Assembly (NCBI GenBank): GCA_021781575.1
Contig: JAJXWP010000034.1
Coordinates: 1-50,021, forward strand
Source: Pseudomonadota bacterium
GTDB lineage: Bacteria > Pseudomonadota > Alphaproteobacteria > Rhodospirillales > Magnetospirillaceae
Direction: 5' to 3'
DNA length: 50,021 bases
Within the stretch, counting starts at the first letter, position 1. The number at the start of each line of letters is the position of its first letter. The translations under genes were made by a program, and so were the position numbers. Shown here piece after piece: positions 43,315 through 50,021 of the stretch. The notes under the pieces are model-generated. The model was given only the letters and a program-made list of their open reading frames with translations. It did no database searches and was not told where the DNA came from.

Positions 43315-45611
43315 TGGCGGAAATTCGCAAAGTCGGCGTCATCGGCGCCGGGGTCATGGGGGCGGGCATCGCCGCCCAGGTGGCCAATGCGGGGGTGCCG
43401 GTGGTGCTGCTCGACGTCGTCCCCGACGCCGCCGCCAAGGCCGTCGAGAAGATGCTGAAGGCCGATCCGGCGCCGTTCATGAGCAAGCGGGCGGCTCGGC
43501 TGATCACTCCCGGCAATACCGAGGAGAACCTGGACCTGCTGGCCGATTGCGACTGGATCGTCGAGGCGATCATCGAGCGCCTGGACGTCAAGCAGGCCCT
43601 CTATGCCCGGCTGGAGACGGTGCGCAAGGCGGGCTCGGTGGTGTCGTCCAACACCTCGACCATTCCGCTGGCCAAACTGACCGAAGGTCTCAGCCAGGGC
43701 TTCGCCGGCGACTTCTGCATCACCCACTTCTTCAACCCGCCGCGCTACATGCGGCTGTTGGAAGTGGTCAAGGGGGAGAAGACCAGGGCCGAGGCGATCG
43801 AGGCGGTCAGCCGTTTCTCCGATGTCCGTCTGGGCAAGTCGGTGGTGGCCTGCAAGGACCGCCCCGGTTTCATCGCCAACCGCCTGGGCGTTTTCTGGAT
43901 CCAGAGCGCCGTGGTCGAAGCTTTCGATCTGGGGATCGAGGTGGAGGAGGCCGACGCCGTCATCGGCAAGCCCATGGGCATCCCGAAGACCGGCGTGTTC
44001 GGCCTGATCGACCTGGTCGGCCTCGACCTCATGCCGCATGTCATGGAAAGCATGGTCGGCCTGCTGCCGCCGGCCGACCCGTTCCACGCCTATACCCGCG
44101 ACCTGCCGCTGGTCAGACGGATGATCGCCGACGGCTATACCGGGCGCAAAGGCAAGGGCGGCTTCTATCGGATCAACAAGGCCGGCGGCGGCAAGGTGAA
44201 GGAGGCCATGTCGCTGTCCAGCGGCGATTACCGTCCGCAGCGCAAGGCCGACCTGGAGCTGCCGAAGAAGCTGAAGGCATTGCTGTCCGGCGACGACCGG
44301 ATCTCCCGCTACGCCTGGCGGGTGCTCGGCCAGACCCTGGCCTATGCCGCCATGCTGGTACCCGAGGCGGCCGACGACGTCGCTTCGATCGACGAGGCCA
44401 TGCGGCTCGGCTACAACTGGAAATACGGTCCGTTCGAGCTGATCGACCAGCTGGGCGCCGCCTGGGTGGCCGAAAAGCTGGCCAAGGACGGCCTGCCCGT
44501 CCCCGAGCTGCTGACCCTGGCCGGTGAGCGCAGCTTCTACCGCGTCGACAACGGTCGGCGCCAGCAACTGGGCCGCGACGGCGCCTATCACGACATCGCG
44601 CGCCCAGAAGGCGTGCTGATGCTGGCCGACATCAAGCTGGCCAGCCAGCCGATCCTGAAGAACGGCTCGGCCGCCCTGTGGGACGTCGGCGACGGCGTCG
44701 CCTGTTTCGAGTTCACCAGCAAGATGAACGCGCTCGATCCCGAGATCATGGCCTTGCTGGGCAAGAGCATCAAGACGGTGGCCAAGTCGTTCAAGGCGCT
44801 GGTGATCTACAACGAGGGCTCGAACTTCTCGGCCGGGGCCAATCTGGGCCTAGCCCTGTTCGCCGCCAATATCGCCGCCTGGCCCGAGATCGAACAGATT
44901 GTCGCCGCCGGCCAGGAGACCTACCGGGCGCTCAAATACGCCCCCTTCCCGGTGGTCGGCGCGCCGTCCGGCCTGGCCTTGGGCGGGGGATGCGAGATCC
45001 TGTTGCACTGCGACGCCGTCCAGGCCCACGCCGAGACCTACACCGGCCTGGTTGAATGCGGCGTTGGGCTGATCCCCGGCTGGGGCGGCTGCAAGGAGAT
45101 GCTGGTCCGCTGGTCGACTCTGGGCAAGTTGCCGAAGGGTCCGATGCCGCCGGTGATCAAGGTATTCGAGACCATCAGCACCGCCACCGTCGCCAAGTCG
45201 GCGGCCGAGGCCAAGGAACTGCTGTTTCTGAAGCCCACCGACGGCGTCACCATGAATCGCTACCGCCTGCTCGCCGACGCCAAGGCCAAGGCCCTGGAAC
45301 TGGTCAAGGACTATGTGCCGCCGACCCCAGTGGAACTGTCCCTGCCGGGAGACAGCGCCCGGGTCGGCATGGAGATGGCGGTGGACGGTTTCCTTCGGTT
45401 GGGCAAGGCCACCAAGCACGATCGTGTGGTGGCCGGTGCCTTGGCCGAGGTGCTGTCGGGCGCCGGCGCCAATGCCGACGCCACCCGTCCGCTGAGCGAA
45501 AAGGACCTGCTGGAGCTGGAGCGCAGCCGCTTCATGCGCCTGGTGCGCCATCCGGCCACCCTGGCCCGCATCGAAAGCATCCTGGAAACCGGCAAACCGC
45601 TGAGGAACTGA
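43314..45611 (+). CDS. 3-hydroxyacyl-CoA dehydrogenase/enoyl-CoA hydratase (FadN order)
   Basis: 765 residues. N-terminal NAD-binding GVIGAGVMGAGIAAQVANAG (residues 8-27), then dehydrogenase catalytic blocks ITHFFNPPRYMRLLEVV and KDRPGFIANRLG; the C-terminal dehydrogenase domain contains YNWKYGPFELID. A crotonase domain follows from about 470 with SNFSAGANLGLAL and GGGCEILLHCDAV. The order is dehydrogenase first, hydratase second, as in FadN and unlike FadB. It carries out the two middle steps of beta-oxidation, together with the thiolase. Overlaps thiolase by one base. A palindromic repeat follows. Confidence 0.93.
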   Translation: MAEIRKVGVIGAGVMGAGIAAQVANAGVPVVLLDVVPDAAAKAVEKMLKADPAPFMSKRAARLITPGNTEENLDLLADCDWIVEAIIERLDVKQALYARLETVRKAGSVVSSNTSTIPLAKLTEGLSQGFAGDFCITHFFNPPRYMRLLEVVKGEKTRAEAIEAVSRFSDVRLGKSVVACKDRPGFIANRLGVFWIQSAVVEAFDLGIEVEEADAVIGKPMGIPKTGVFGLIDLVGLDLMPHVMESMVGLLPPADPFHAYTRDLPLVRRMIADGYTGRKGKGGFYRINKAGGGKVKEAMSLSSGDYRPQRKADLELPKKLKALLSGDDRISRYAWRVLGQTLAYAAMLVPEAADDVASIDEAMRLGYNWKYGPFELIDQLGAAWVAEKLAKDGLPVPELLTLAGERSFYRVDNGRRQQLGRDGAYHDIARPEGVLMLADIKLASQPILKNGSAALWDVGDGVACFEFTSKMNALDPEIMALLGKSIKTVAKSFKALVIYNEGSNFSAGANLGLALFAANIAAWPEIEQIVAAGQETYRALKYAPFPVVGAPSGLALGGGCEILLHCDAVQAHAETYTGLVECGVGLIPGWGGCKEMLVRWSTLGKLPKGPMPPVIKVFETISTATVAKSAAEAKELLFLKPTDGVTMNRYRLLADAKAKALELVKDYVPPTPVELSLPGDSARVGMEMAVDGFLRLGKATKHDRVVAGALAEVLSGAGANADATRPLSEKDLLELERSRFMRLVRHPATLARIESILETGKPLRN

Positions 45612-45618
45612 CGCGAAG

Positions 45619-45675
45619 CGTCACCCCGGGCTTGGCCCGGGGGTCCATGGATGCCCGGGTCAAGCCCGGGCATGA
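45619..45675. repeat. Inverted CCCGGG-rich intergenic repeat
   Basis: GTCACCCCGGGCTTGGCCCG with GGGGTCCAT is mirrored by GGATGCCCGGGTCAAGCCCG with GGCATGAC, so the two 28-base arms are near-perfect inverted copies. It fits between fadN-like and acyl-CoA dehydrogenase genes. The sequence style (tcatgcccgggcttgacccgggcatcca) is that of a widely dispersed alphaproteobacterial intergenic repeat. Confidence 0.65.
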
Positions 45676-45698
45676 CGAAAAGGCGAAGGAATTAGGAA

Positions 45699-47489
45699 AT
45701 GCCCGCTTACAAGGCTCCGCTGCGCGACATGCGCTTCGTGCTCTATGAGTTGCACCAGGGCGAGACCCTGGCCCAGCTGCCCGGCTTCGAGGAAATGACT
45801 CCCGACCTGATCGACCCCGTCCTCGACGAGGCGGCCAAGGTCTGCGAGGAGGTGCTGGCTCCGCTCAATCGCTCCGGCGACGAGGAGGGCTGTACCTACG
45901 AGAACGGCGTGGTGCGCACGCCGAAAGGCTTCAAACAGGCCTACGACCTGTTCCGCGAAGGTGGCTGGACCGGCATCGCCTGCGATCCCGACTTCGGCGG
46001 CCAGGGGCTGCCGAAATCGGTCAACACCCTGGTCGAGGAGATGATCTGCGCCTCCAACCTGTCCTTCGGCATGTATCCCGGCCTGTCGCATGGCGCCTAT
46101 CTGGCAGTCCATGCCCATGGCTCGGAGGAACTGAAGGAACGTTTCCTGCCCAAGCTGGTCGACGGCACCTGGAGCGGCACCATGTGCCTGACCGAGCCGC
46201 ATTGCGGCACCGATCTCGGCCTCTGCCGGACCAAGGCGATCCCGCAGGACGATGGCAGCTACAAGATCACCGGCACCAAGATCTTCATCTCGGCCGGCGA
46301 GCACGACCTGACCGAGAACATCATCCATCTGGTGCTGGCCCGTCTGCCCGACGCGCCCAAGGGGATCAAGGGCATCAGCCTGTTCGTCGTGCCGAAGTTC
46401 CTGCCCAAGGCCGACGGTACGCCGGGCTCCGCCAACGGCGTGTCCTGCGGTTCCATCGAGCACAAGATGGGGATCAAGGGTTCGGCCACCTGCGTGATGA
46501 ACTTCGACGAGGCCAGCGGCTGGCTGGTCGGCGAACCGCACAAGGGCATGCGCGCCATGTTCACCATGATGAATACCGAACGCCTGGCCGTCGGCATCCA
46601 GGGCCTGGGCCTGGCCGAGGCCTCCTACCAGGGGGCGGTGGCCTATGCCCGCGAGCGCCTGCAGGGCCGTTCGCTGTCGGGCACCAAGCATCCCGACAAG
46701 CCGGCCGACCCGATCATCGTTCATCCCGACGTGCGGCGCATGCTGCTGACCATGCGCTCGACCATCGAGGGCTGCCGGGCGCTGGGCGCCTGGGTGGCGA
46801 TGGCCCTGGATCGCCAGCATCACAGTGCCGAGCCTCAGGAACGCCAGGGTGCCGAGGACCTGGTGGCGGTGATGACCCCGGTGGTCAAGGCGCTGTTCAC
46901 CGATCTCGGCTTCGAGGCGGTCAACCACGGCCTGCAGGTGTTCGGCGGCCATGGCTATATCCGCGAGCATGGCATGGAGCAATTGGTGCGCGACGCCCGC
47001 ATCGCCCAGGTCTACGAAGGCACCAACGGCGTCCAGGCCCTCGACCTGATCGGCCGCAAGCTGCCGGCCCATGCCGGGCGCTATCTGCGCGCCTTCTTCC
47101 ATCCGGTATCGGCGCTGATCGAAGCCAAGGTCGAGGACGAGCAGCTGGGGTCGTTCGTCCAGCCGCTGGCCAAGGCCTTCGTGCGGCTGCAGCAGGCCAC
47201 CGGGCAGATCGCCCGGGTCGGCATGGCCAAGCCGGAAGAGGCGGCGGCGGCGGCCACCGACTACCTGCGGCTCTTGGGCCTGGTGGCGCTGGCCTATATG
47301 TGGGTCCGCATGGTCGAGGTGGCGCTGCCGAAGATCGGCTCTCCGGCCGACAGCGACGGCTTCTACCGGGCCAAGGTGGCGACCGCCCGCTTCTATATGG
47401 AGCGGGTGCTGCCGCAGAGCGGGGCGCTGTTCTCGGCCATCATGGCCGGCGGGCAGTCGATGATGGCCTTTGAGGAAGACGCGTTCTGA
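45699..47489 (+). CDS. Acyl-CoA dehydrogenase (large, 600-residue type)
   Basis: 596 residues, the long ACAD type with an extra N-terminal helix and a C-terminal extension (DUF1974-like/AcdC). Family blocks are CLTEPHCGTDLGL near the middle, ITGTKIFISAGEHD, MGIKGSATCVMNFD and VYEGTNGVQALDLIGRK with likely catalytic glutamate E440. It oxidises acyl-CoA to enoyl-CoA with FAD and passes electrons to ETF; the ETF beta gene begins downstream at 49787. GGAATTAGGAA before ATG 45699. Follows the 45619 repeat. Confidence 0.94.
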   Translation: MPAYKAPLRDMRFVLYELHQGETLAQLPGFEEMTPDLIDPVLDEAAKVCEEVLAPLNRSGDEEGCTYENGVVRTPKGFKQAYDLFREGGWTGIACDPDFGGQGLPKSVNTLVEEMICASNLSFGMYPGLSHGAYLAVHAHGSEELKERFLPKLVDGTWSGTMCLTEPHCGTDLGLCRTKAIPQDDGSYKITGTKIFISAGEHDLTENIIHLVLARLPDAPKGIKGISLFVVPKFLPKADGTPGSANGVSCGSIEHKMGIKGSATCVMNFDEASGWLVGEPHKGMRAMFTMMNTERLAVGIQGLGLAEASYQGAVAYARERLQGRSLSGTKHPDKPADPIIVHPDVRRMLLTMRSTIEGCRALGAWVAMALDRQHHSAEPQERQGAEDLVAVMTPVVKALFTDLGFEAVNHGLQVFGGHGYIREHGMEQLVRDARIAQVYEGTNGVQALDLIGRKLPAHAGRYLRAFFHPVSALIEAKVEDEQLGSFVQPLAKAFVRLQQATGQIARVGMAKPEEAAAAATDYLRLLGLVALAYMWVRMVEVALPKIGSPADSDGFYRAKVATARFYMERVLPQSGALFSAIMAGGQSMMAFEEDAF

Positions 47490-47507
47490 TGCACCGGATC
47501 GCCCGTC

Positions 47508-47540
47508 TGTCGTCACGAGCCGCGAGCGCAGCAATCCAGG
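47508..47540. repeat. Half copy of the intergenic repeat also present at 19379
   Basis: TCGTCACGAGCCGCGAGCGC then AGCAATCCAGG resembles one arm of the gspF-gspG repeat (cgtcattgcgaggagcg...caatcc). Only one arm is clear here. It lies in the 166-bp gap after the acyl-CoA dehydrogenase gene. Confidence 0.4.
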
Positions 47541-47575
47541 CCTCTGAAGGCGCGCCTGGGGCGCTTCGCCGCGGA

Positions 47576-47617
47576 GCCGACCCTCGGGCCCGCCTTTGGC
47601 GGAGCCCGAGGGTCGGC
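47576..47617 (+). terminator. Strong 14-bp hairpin between acyl-CoA dehydrogenase and thioesterase genes
   Basis: GCCGACCCTCGGGC (47576-47589) pairs exactly with GCCCGAGGGTCGGC (47604-47617), and the inner CGCC/GGCG adds four more pairs. No T-run follows. It may attenuate transcription or set the 3' end of an upstream processed message. Confidence 0.5.
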
Positions 47618-47655
47618 CGTGGCGCCGGTGGGCGCCGGGGGCGGGGAAGGAAGCG

Positions 47656-48222
47656 ATGAATCTCTGGCTGCGGTTGCTCTGGGTGGCGCTTGCTTCCTTC
47701 TTCCGGCCGCGTCTCGGCTATCTGGACGAATCGGTGCTGAGCTTCCGGGTGATGCCGCATGACCTCGACATCAACCTGCATATGAACAATGCCCGATACC
47801 TGGCGCTGATGGACCTGGGGCGGACCGATATGGTGCTGCGGACGCCGCTATGGCGCCTGGTGCTGGGCCAGCGCCTGCAGCCGGTGATCGCCAGCGCCAA
47901 TGTGCGGTTCCGCCGCCCGCTCAAGCCCTTTCAGCGATTCTGCCTGCGCAGCCGGCTGCTGGCCTGGGACGGCCGCTGGCTCTACATCCAGCATCTCATC
48001 GAAGCCGATGGGGCGGTGGCCTGCCAGGCGGTGGTCCGTGGCGCGCTGCTGCGTCGCGGTTCGGTGGTGCCGCCGGCGCAACTGGCCGAGGCTGTCGGTT
48101 ATGCCGGCCCGGCTCCGGCGGTGCCGGCCTGGGTCGACCAACTGCGCGATCTTGACGCCGGCCTGGATCGCCAACAGCAAGACAACGCCACGAGAAAGGA
48201 ACAACAACGATGCGCTCGCTGA
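47656..48222 (+). CDS. Hotdog acyl-CoA thioesterase (THEM6/YbgC-like)
   Basis: 188 residues. The N-terminal hydrophobic stretch (residues 3-14) is followed by the hotdog signature SFRVMPHDLDINLHMNNARYLALMDLGRTD, in which D-x-N-x-H-M-N-N is conserved in the THEM6-type and 4-hydroxybenzoyl-CoA-like thioesterases. The second half has ASANVRFRRPLKPFQRFCLRSRLLAWDGRW. It probably hydrolyses acyl-CoAs released during beta-oxidation. The N-terminal helix may anchor it to the membrane. ATG 47656 follows GGAAGG. Overlaps the SDR gene by 13 bases. Confidence 0.85.
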   Translation: MNLWLRLLWVALASFFRPRLGYLDESVLSFRVMPHDLDINLHMNNARYLALMDLGRTDMVLRTPLWRLVLGQRLQPVIASANVRFRRPLKPFQRFCLRSRLLAWDGRWLYIQHLIEADGAVACQAVVRGALLRRGSVVPPAQLAEAVGYAGPAPAVPAWVDQLRDLDAGLDRQQQDNATRKEQQRCAR

Positions 48223-49028
48223 AAGGCAAGACCCTGTTCATCACCGGTGCCAGTCGCGGTATCGGCAAGGCCATTGCGCTTCGCGCCGCGGCCGATGGAG
48301 CCAATATCGTCATCGCCGCCAAGACCACCGAGCCCCATCCGACGCTGCCGGGCACCATTTACACCGCGGCCGACGAGATCCGCGCGGCCGGCGGCGGCGC
48401 GCTGGCACTGCCGGTCGATATCCGTGATCCCGAGCAGATCGGTCGGGCGGTGGAACAGGCGGTGGCTACCTTTGGCGGCCTCGACGTGCTGGTCAACAAT
48501 GCCAGTGCCATCAGTTTGACCGGGACATTGGATACACCGGCCAAGCGGTTCGACCTGATGATGGGGGTCAATATGCGCGGCACCTTCCTGTGCTCGCAGG
48601 CTTGCATTCCCCATCTGCGCAAGGCGGCCAATCCGCACATCCTGATGATGAGCCCGCCCCTTTCGCTGGAGCCGCGCTGGTTCGGTCCACATCTCGCCTA
48701 CACCATGAGCAAGTTCGGCATGAGCATGTGCGTGCTAGGTCTGGCCGAGGAATTCCGGCAAGCCGGCATCGCCGTCAACGCATTATGGCCGAAGAGCGTG
48801 ATCGCCACGGCGGCGCTGGCGATGTTGGGCGGAGCGGTGAAGCCGCAACTCTGCCGCAAGCCCGAGATCGTCGCTGATGCCGCCCACGCCGTGCTGACCC
48901 GCCCCAGCCGGTCTTGTACTGGGAATTTCCTCCTCGACGAAGAGGTTCTGGTGGAAGAAGGTGTAACCGATTTCGGGTCTTACGCGGTGGAGCCGGGACG
49001 GCCGCTGCTACCCGACCTGTTCCTGTGA
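48210..49028 (+). CDS. HSDL2-like short-chain dehydrogenase/reductase
   Basis: 272 residues. Rossmann motif TGASRGIG (residues 12-19), NNASA, and the active-site pair Y164 and K168 in YTMSKFGMSM. The blocks VIAAKTTEPHPTLPGTIYTA, FDLMMGVNMRGTFL and VNALWPKSVI are characteristic of HSDL2, the peroxisomal SDR tied to fatty-acid metabolism in animals, which carries a C-terminal SCP2 domain. Here that domain is missing from the chain; a stand-alone SCP2 protein is encoded at 29341. NAD(P)-dependent, cytoplasmic; substrate unknown. In the same operon as the thioesterase and crotonase. Confidence 0.9.
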   Translation: MRSLKGKTLFITGASRGIGKAIALRAAADGANIVIAAKTTEPHPTLPGTIYTAADEIRAAGGGALALPVDIRDPEQIGRAVEQAVATFGGLDVLVNNASAISLTGTLDTPAKRFDLMMGVNMRGTFLCSQACIPHLRKAANPHILMMSPPLSLEPRWFGPHLAYTMSKFGMSMCVLGLAEEFRQAGIAVNALWPKSVIATAALAMLGGAVKPQLCRKPEIVADAAHAVLTRPSRSCTGNFLLDEEVLVEEGVTDFGSYAVEPGRPLLPDLFL

Positions 49029-49041
49029 ACGGAGTCTTTGC

Positions 49042-49785
49042 ATGACCAATCTTATTCTGGTGGAGCGCGACGGTCCGATCCAGATCGTCCGCCTCAACCG
49101 GCCTGAAAAGAAGAATGCCCTGACGCTGGCCATGTACAGCGCCATGGCCGACGCTCTGATCGCCGGGGAGGCCGACGACGGCGTAACCGTCCATCTGCTG
49201 GCCGGCGCCGGCGGCGATTTTTCCGCCGGCAACGATCTCAACGACTTCTTGACACTGACCAGCCTGGTGGATTCGCCGATCGCCCGTTTTCTGCTTACCC
49301 TGGCCGGCCTGTCGAAGCCGGTGGTGGCGGCGGTCAAGGGAGCCGCCGTGGGCATTGGCTCAACCATGATCTTGCATTGCGACCTGGCGGTCGCCGCCGC
49401 CAATTCGCGGTTCCAGTTTCCCTTCGTCAATTTGGGGCTGGTTCCCGAGGCCGGCTCCAGCCTGCTGCTGCCGCGCCTGGCCGGGCATCGGCGGGCCGCC
49501 GAACTTCTGATGCTGGGCGAGCCGTTTGACGCCGCCAAGGCCGAGATCCTGGGGCTGGTCAATACCGTCGTCGCGCCCGGCCAGGAGGAAGTGACGGCGC
49601 TGGACTTCGCTCGCCGCCTGGCCGCACGGCCACGCCAGGCATTGCGCCAGACCAAGGCATTGCTGAAGCGTGACGTCGAGCCGGTGGTGCAGCGCATCCA
49701 GGTCGAGGCTCGGCTGTTCGAGGAGGCGCTACGCTCGCCCGAACTCAAGGAAGCCGTGGCCGCCTTTTATGAAAGGAAGAAGTGA
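49042..49785 (+). CDS. Enoyl-CoA hydratase/isomerase family (crotonase) protein
   Basis: 247 residues. Crotonase fold: [20 protein letters not shown], oxyanion segment [36 protein letters not shown], and [21 protein letters not shown] with a glutamate in the catalytic region (E in PEAGSS). It likely acts as an enoyl-CoA hydratase or isomerase for unsaturated acyl-CoAs beside the main two-domain enzyme. GGAG precedes ATG 49042; one base separates its stop from the ATG of the ETF gene. Confidence 0.93.
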   Translation: MTNLILVERDGPIQIVRLNRPEKKNALTLAMYSAMADALIAGEADDGVTVHLLAGAGGDFSAGNDLNDFLTLTSLVDSPIARFLLTLAGLSKPVVAAVKGAAVGIGSTMILHCDLAVAAANSRFQFPFVNLGLVPEAGSSLLLPRLAGHRRAAELLMLGEPFDAAKAEILGLVNTVVAPGQEEVTALDFARRLAARPRQALRQTKALLKRDVEPVVQRIQVEARLFEEALRSPELKEAVAAFYERKK

Positions 49786-49786
49786 G

Positions 49787-50021
49787 ATGAAAGTCCTGGT
49801 CGCGGTCAAACGGGTGGTCGACTACAACGTGAAGATCCGGGTCAAGGCGGACGGATCCGGGGTCGACACGGCCAATGTGAAATTTTCCATGAATCCCTTC
49901 GACGAGATCGCCGTGGAAGAGGCGGTTCGGCTGAAAGAGGCGGGCAAGGCGAGCGAGATCGTCGCGGTGTCGATGGGCCCCCAGGCCTGCCAGGAGACGC
50001 TGCGCACCGCGCTGGCCATGG
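49787..50021 (+). CDS. etfB: Electron transfer flavoprotein beta subunit, N-terminal part
   Basis: 78 residues to the end of the window: [20 protein letters not shown], then [20 protein letters not shown], the hallmark N-terminus of EtfB. ETF takes electrons from acyl-CoA dehydrogenases and passes them to the quinone pool through ETF-QO. GGAAG precedes the ATG at 49787. The gene is cut by the window edge; its neighbours make it the last visible member of the beta-oxidation operon. Confidence 0.95.
   Translation, partial: MKVLVAVKRVVDYNVKIRVKADGSGVDTANVKFSMNPFDEIAVEEAVRLKEAGKASEIVAVSMGPQACQETLRTALAM

Noticed and set aside
45660-47534. 624-residue minus-strand open frame
   Set aside because: Shadow of the acyl-CoA dehydrogenase gene, whose motifs are clear on the plus strand.

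Overview
The window reads as a chromosomal segment of a GC-rich alphaproteobacterium, most likely a Rhodospirillales relative of the Magnetospirillum type. That placement is an inference from base composition, the IalB-family and DUF6134 proteins, a PEP-CTERM protein and the style of the lipid genes; no rRNA or taxonomic marker is present. Coding density is high, most starts have a clear Shine-Dalgarno, and many genes overlap by ATGA or GTGA.

Region 1 (1-13,060) is mainly core metabolism and housekeeping: acetoacetyl-CoA synthetase, a small outer-membrane barrel protein, a quinone oxidoreductase, a SpoU-type RNA methyltransferase, an asparaginase II family protein, an IalB-family exported protein, RlmN, a Dcp-type M3 metallopeptidase, ArgG, a DJ-1/PfpI protein that lacks the usual cysteine, and the yggT-yggU-folD cluster.

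Region 2 (13,430-25,330) is a complete type II secretion operon read on the minus strand: gspD, a short prepilin peptidase, then gspE, F, G, H, I, J, K, L, M and a GspC/N-like gene. Just beyond its end lie two tandem, recently duplicated small exported proteins built on a 14-residue repeat. I do not recognise this family; both are candidate clients of the secretion system.

Region 3 (25,330-29,250) holds an AT-rich stretch, a MarR-like gene remnant, tRNA-Ala(CGC) with a terminator, a PEP-CTERM/NIDO protein and a hybrid PAS histidine kinase.

Region 4 (29,290-50,021) is a lipid-utilisation block: SCP2 protein, two near-identical MerR regulators of LiuR type, a Pat-like acyl-CoA synthetase/acetyltransferase, an autotransporter GDSL esterase, a hotdog-like fragment, a membrane chemoreceptor, a DUF6134 protein, FadL, long-chain acyl-CoA synthetase, and a beta-oxidation operon (thiolase, two-domain hydroxyacyl-CoA dehydrogenase/enoyl-CoA hydratase, acyl-CoA dehydrogenase, thioesterase, HSDL2-like SDR, crotonase, start of ETF beta). 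Four promoters here share an operator made of ACGT cores repeated every 6 bp. The most interesting reading is one MerR-controlled lipid-foraging regulon that links a surface esterase, outer-membrane uptake, activation, oxidation and a chemoreceptor.

Several palindromic intergenic repeats punctuate the operons (7,423; 19,379; 45,619; 47,508). No CRISPR array, prophage, transposase or rRNA was seen.
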